Shown here one piece after another: positions 6,314 through 8,139 of a DNA stretch of 8,139 bases. Position numbers and translations under genes: made by a program. Position 1 is the stretch's first letter. Each line of letters starts with the position of its first letter. The notes beneath the pieces are model-generated. The model saw only the letters and a list, made by a program, of their open reading frames with translations, did not search any database and was not told the origin of the DNA. The DNA lies in contig SKMT01000121.1 of assembly GCA_007120915.1 (NCBI GenBank), positions 1-8,139 on the forward strand, in the 5' to 3' direction. This DNA comes from Myxococcales bacterium. Lineage in GTDB: Bacteria > Myxococcota_A > Bradymonadia > Bradymonadales > Bradymonadaceae.

Positions 6314-7462
6314 TCAAAACAACAACTGATACTGAATCTGCAACAGATGGCTTGCCGTAACCTCCCCGCCGTCGTCCACCCGCCGATGGCCTGCCTCGAC
6401 CTGCAGCTTCGCGGCGTGGCGGCGCTGGAACAGTTGCATACCCATCGTCGCCTTCTGCTCTCTTCGTCGATCGTCATACCCCCAGGGGGCGGCATCGCTG
6501 AGCCTGAGGGCCCCAAACAACCGCTCTGGCACCACCAACACGCCCAACTGCCCCGTGGCGCCGAGTCCCCGGTAGGAAGCGAACGCGCCGGTGCGCGAGC
6601 CTACCTGCTGGGCGTAGCCGGACAGATGCATCGACAGCCGCTGCCACTGCAGATGAGCGTCGGCGGTGGCGCTGAGGACATCGGCCCGAACCTGTGGCGG
6701 CTCCCCGGATCGGTACTCCCAGTCGCGCACGTCGTTCGCAAAGGCATAATAACCACCGGTTCCGACGGCGACGTTGATCCCATCCACCGGCTCGGTCAGC
6801 ACCTCTGAACTCGGATAGTCACCCACCACCGTCGCAGTGAGCCGACCGGAGAACTGGTTGCCCGCCGAGTTGGACCGCGCCGCGTTGCGCCCCTGACCGC
6901 TGAAACCACCGATGCCATAGCGAAACCGCTCACCCAGGGTGCCGTGCAACTGCGCTCCGATGTCACGACCCGACGGCCATTGAAACTCGTTGTTCGCCGC
7001 CGAGCGCTCCATAAATTGGTGGCGATTACTCGAGGAGTCGCGCTCCCAGCCGAAGGGGATCTGAAACTGGCCCACTCGTACCCGAAGTGCGTCGTCGAAC
7101 CGATAGTCGAACCACCCGTCGCGCAGCGTGGTGATGCGCCCCATCTCCGGCATCAGTCGATAGGTCAGCTCTTCGGTCATCACGTGGCCCTGGAAGTCGA
7201 GCCGGGCGCGCCGCAGATATACCGAACTGTGCACCGGGGCGAAGGGATCGCCGTTGGCCTCGAACTCGTAGCGCGGCTGCAGCCGCCCCCGGATCTCCAA
7301 CAGGAATTCATCGCCCTCCGTCGCCAGCCGCAGATTGCCGTCCCAGCTTATTGACGCGGCGTCATCGGAATCGGCGGCCGCCTGGGCGGGCAGACCTGCT
7401 GCCAGCAGAAACACTACAACACCAATGATGCTGAGCCGCTTCGCAATGTCGGATGTCATCAT
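6314..7462 (-). CDS. Outer-membrane porin of the phosphate-selective OprO/OprP family
   Basis: The protein has 382 residues from the ATG at 7462, slightly shorter than many members. A signal peptide is clear: an Arg-Leu n-region, the hydrophobic SIIGVVVFLLAAGL (11-24), and cleavage probably after AQA (26-28). The mature part has amphipathic beta strands and family motifs: YLRRARLDFQG (82-92), LRVRVGQFQIPFGWERD (126-142) and GRDIGAQLHG (165-174). It ends in the terminal Phe (YQLLF) expected of a barrel recognised by the BAM machinery. Family members form trimeric anion or polyphosphate channels in the outer membrane; the substrate here cannot be assigned, and many homologues are not phosphate-specific. 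Start choice is uncertain: two ATGs (7462, 7459) fit the signal peptide, and a TTG at 7510 would add 16 residues; none has a good ribosome binding site. It appears monocistronic. Confidence 0.9.
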   Translation of the reverse strand: MMTSDIAKRLSIIGVVVFLLAAGLPAQAAADSDDAASISWDGNLRLATEGDEFLLEIRGRLQPRYEFEANGDPFAPVHSSVYLRRARLDFQGHVMTEELTYRLMPEMGRITTLRDGWFDYRFDDALRVRVGQFQIPFGWERDSSSNRHQFMERSAANNEFQWPSGRDIGAQLHGTLGERFRYGIGGFSGQGRNAARSNSAGNQFSGRLTATVVGDYPSSEVLTEPVDGINVAVGTGGYYAFANDVRDWEYRSGEPPQVRADVLSATADAHLQWQRLSMHLSGYAQQVGSRTGAFASYRGLGATGQLGVLVVPERLFGALRLSDAAPWGYDDRRREQKATMGMQLFQRRHAAKLQVEAGHRRVDDGGEVTASHLLQIQYQLLF

Positions 7463-7600
7463 GGTGAGTGGCAGGACTGAGGAGCGGAGCAATTGGCATA
7501 CTTTTCGCAAACAAACGCTTAAGTCAAAACTGGATCAATATTTTTATTCGGTCAAGCTAAGTTATGAAAGAGGTACTCTTATTTTGCGATGGACGGGAAC
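7463..7600 (-). promoter_or_regulatory. AT-rich upstream region of the porin gene, probably carrying its promoter
   Basis: About 7501-7585 is markedly AT-rich against its GC-rich surroundings, with A/T tracts such as ATTGATCCAG and AATAAAAATATT on the minus strand. TTGAC occurs twice on the minus strand (TTGACC 7550-7555, TTGACT 7522-7527) and would make good -35 boxes. Neither has a convincing -10 box at 16-18 bases. I therefore mark the region rather than a precise promoter. Confidence 0.35.
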
Positions 7601-7730
7601 CCGGACCTCCGTCGATTTAGTCCCCATCCGGAAACCCCGGAATTGCGCAGATACCGGCTGAAACCCCGATCTCGTTATCCGTTCAACTGCGACGACACCG
7701 GCTCAATCGCCGCCTGGGTGTTTAGAGCCC

Positions 7731-7747
7731 TGCGAGCTTGTCTCGCG
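7731..7747 (+). repeat. REP-like hairpin, copy 1
   Basis: GCGAG (7732-7736), loop CTTGT (7737-7741), CTCGC (7742-7746) form a perfect 5-bp stem. It has the same loop as the hairpin at 7796-7816, but the central stem pair is A-T instead of G-C, a paired change. A further hairpin TAGCC-TTGAAT-GGCTA follows at 7754-7769. Confidence 0.6.
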
Positions 7748-7779
7748 GGTGAATAGCCTTGAATGGCTAACACGGCGCC

Positions 7780-7866
7780 TCCCCCCTTATTGTTGGCGGC
7801 GGGCTTGTCCCGCCGCTGCGTGTCCCGCGGGTCAAGCCCGCCGGACACGAAAGATGTTGGGGGGAT
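7780..7866. repeat. Inverted pair of REP-like hairpins (BIME-like or MITE-like element)
   Basis: The first hairpin, GCGGCGGG-CTTGT-CCCGCCGC (7796-7816), has a perfect 8-bp stem. The second, GCGGG-TCAAG-CCCGC (7827-7841), is its inverted relative. The two pair with each other over CGGCGGGCTTG (7797-7807) and CAAGCCCGCCG (7833-7843), 11 of 11. An additional pair CGTGTCC (7819-7825) / GGACACG (7843-7849) lies around the second hairpin, and CCCCCC (7781-7786) / GGGGGG (7859-7864) bracket the whole. This arrangement resembles bacterial REP pairs mobilised by RAYT transposases; no such transposase is in the window. Confidence 0.7.
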
Positions 7867-7904
7867 CAGGCTAGCTGTCCAAAGCTGTTTCACCTGCGGC
7901 GCAA

Positions 7905-7930
7905 GCCCACTCTATCCGGATCGAGTGGGC
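7905..7930. repeat. 26-bp near-perfect palindrome
   Basis: GCCCACTC (7905-7912) pairs with GAGTGGGC (7923-7930), and the centre ATCCGGAT (7914-7921) is itself a palindrome. Only one position (7913 against 7922, T and C) breaks the symmetry over 26 bp. It is flanked on both sides by GCAAG. No T-run follows on either strand, so a factor-independent terminator is unlikely; a protein binding site or a mobile palindromic element fits better. Confidence 0.75.
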
Positions 7931-7949
7931 AAGCACGCAGAGCTCTGAA

Positions 7950-8118
7950 AACCAATAACGCGAAGGGCGCTGATTGCGCGGAAACGCGGAGGGCGCCGAG
8001 ACGCTGAAACGCAAAGGGCGCGAAGGGCGCTGATTGCGCGGAAAAAGGAAGCTCGGAGCGCTGGTCGCGGAGCGCGGAAGAGCACGCGGAACAGGCGCGG
8101 TAGGCGCTGAGAACAGCG
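7950..8118. repeat. Degenerate GCG-rich repeat field with a 26-bp block repeated at 60-bp spacing
   Basis: The block 7959-7984 (beginning CGCGAAGGGCGCTG and ending GCGCGGAAA) recurs identically at 8019-8044, exactly 60 bp later. Around these blocks short words such as ACGCGGA, GGGCGC, GACGCTGA and GAGCGCGGA recur with drift up to about 8118. This looks like an old slippage-generated repeat. It is not coding and not a CRISPR, since the interval between blocks is itself built from the same words. Confidence 0.75.
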
Positions 8119-8139
8119 ACGATCTGTGCCTATTCGGGA

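Larger units (their letters stand above)
7601..8139. other. Gene-free, repeat-rich intergenic region
   Basis: No reading frame here looks like a real gene; the frames present lack ribosome binding sites and have the low-complexity composition of the repeats below them. The stretch holds three REP-like hairpins, a long palindrome and a degenerate GCG-rich repeat field, each listed separately. On the far left, a short AAACCCCG motif is repeated in 7632-7670. The region continues beyond the window. Confidence 0.7.

Noticed and set aside
6027..6808. Trp/Leu/Gly/Ala-rich and Ser/Gln/Pro-rich reading frames over the heptamer repeat
   Set aside because: The heptamer has no stop codon in any frame, so these frames are a by-product of the repeat.
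7905..7930. Factor-independent terminator
   Set aside because: The palindrome is strong but neither side is followed by a T-run, and no gene ends beside it.
7763..7948. A 61-codon plus-strand frame, and a 72-codon minus-strand frame at 7675-7893
   Set aside because: Both run through the REP-like hairpins and palindrome and have no ribosome binding site or recognisable motif.

Overview
The window is high-GC bacterial DNA with five protein genes, all on the minus strand, flanked and punctuated by repeat-rich intergenic DNA. A Gram-negative cell envelope is implied: there is an outer-membrane porin of the OprO/OprP type and a secreted, probably lipid-anchored protein. The acidic secreted proteins, a lipoprotein ending in a proprotein-convertase P domain, and large poorly characterised helical proteins would suit the Myxococcota/Bradymonadota part of the former Deltaproteobacteria. 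That placement is inference; no marker gene is present.

Layout, left to right. 1-450 holds two tandem hairpin arrays in opposite orientations: 44-bp units at the left edge and 45-bp units from 192, separated by about 75 bp of non-repeat sequence. The last 45-bp unit runs into the 3' end of a small aminoglycoside-phosphotransferase-fold gene (435-1112) and contains its stop codon. That gene overlaps by 4 bp (ATGA) the end of a 779-residue secreted P-domain lipoprotein (1109-3448), so the two form an operon. A 171-bp gap with a possible promoter separates them from a second operon: a 635-residue helical protein of unknown function (4054-5961) followed after 26 bp by a DUF202 (YidH-like) membrane protein (3620-4027). 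Upstream of that operon, 5962-6313 holds a candidate promoter, a 7-bp direct repeat, and fifteen phase-perfect copies of a G-rich heptamer. Then comes the porin (6314-7462), with an AT-rich leader.

From about 7600 to 8139 I see no credible gene. The stretch holds three REP-like hairpins with a conserved CTTGT loop, a 26-bp near-perfect palindrome, and a degenerate GCG-rich repeat field with a 26-bp block repeated at 60-bp spacing.

The lipoprotein/phosphotransferase pair and the helical-protein/DUF202 pair look like two small transcription units concerned with the cell envelope, but no joint pathway can be named. The most unusual material is non-coding: the hairpin arrays and REP-like elements show paired (compensatory) base changes in their stems, which suggests that the folded structure, in DNA or RNA, has been maintained.
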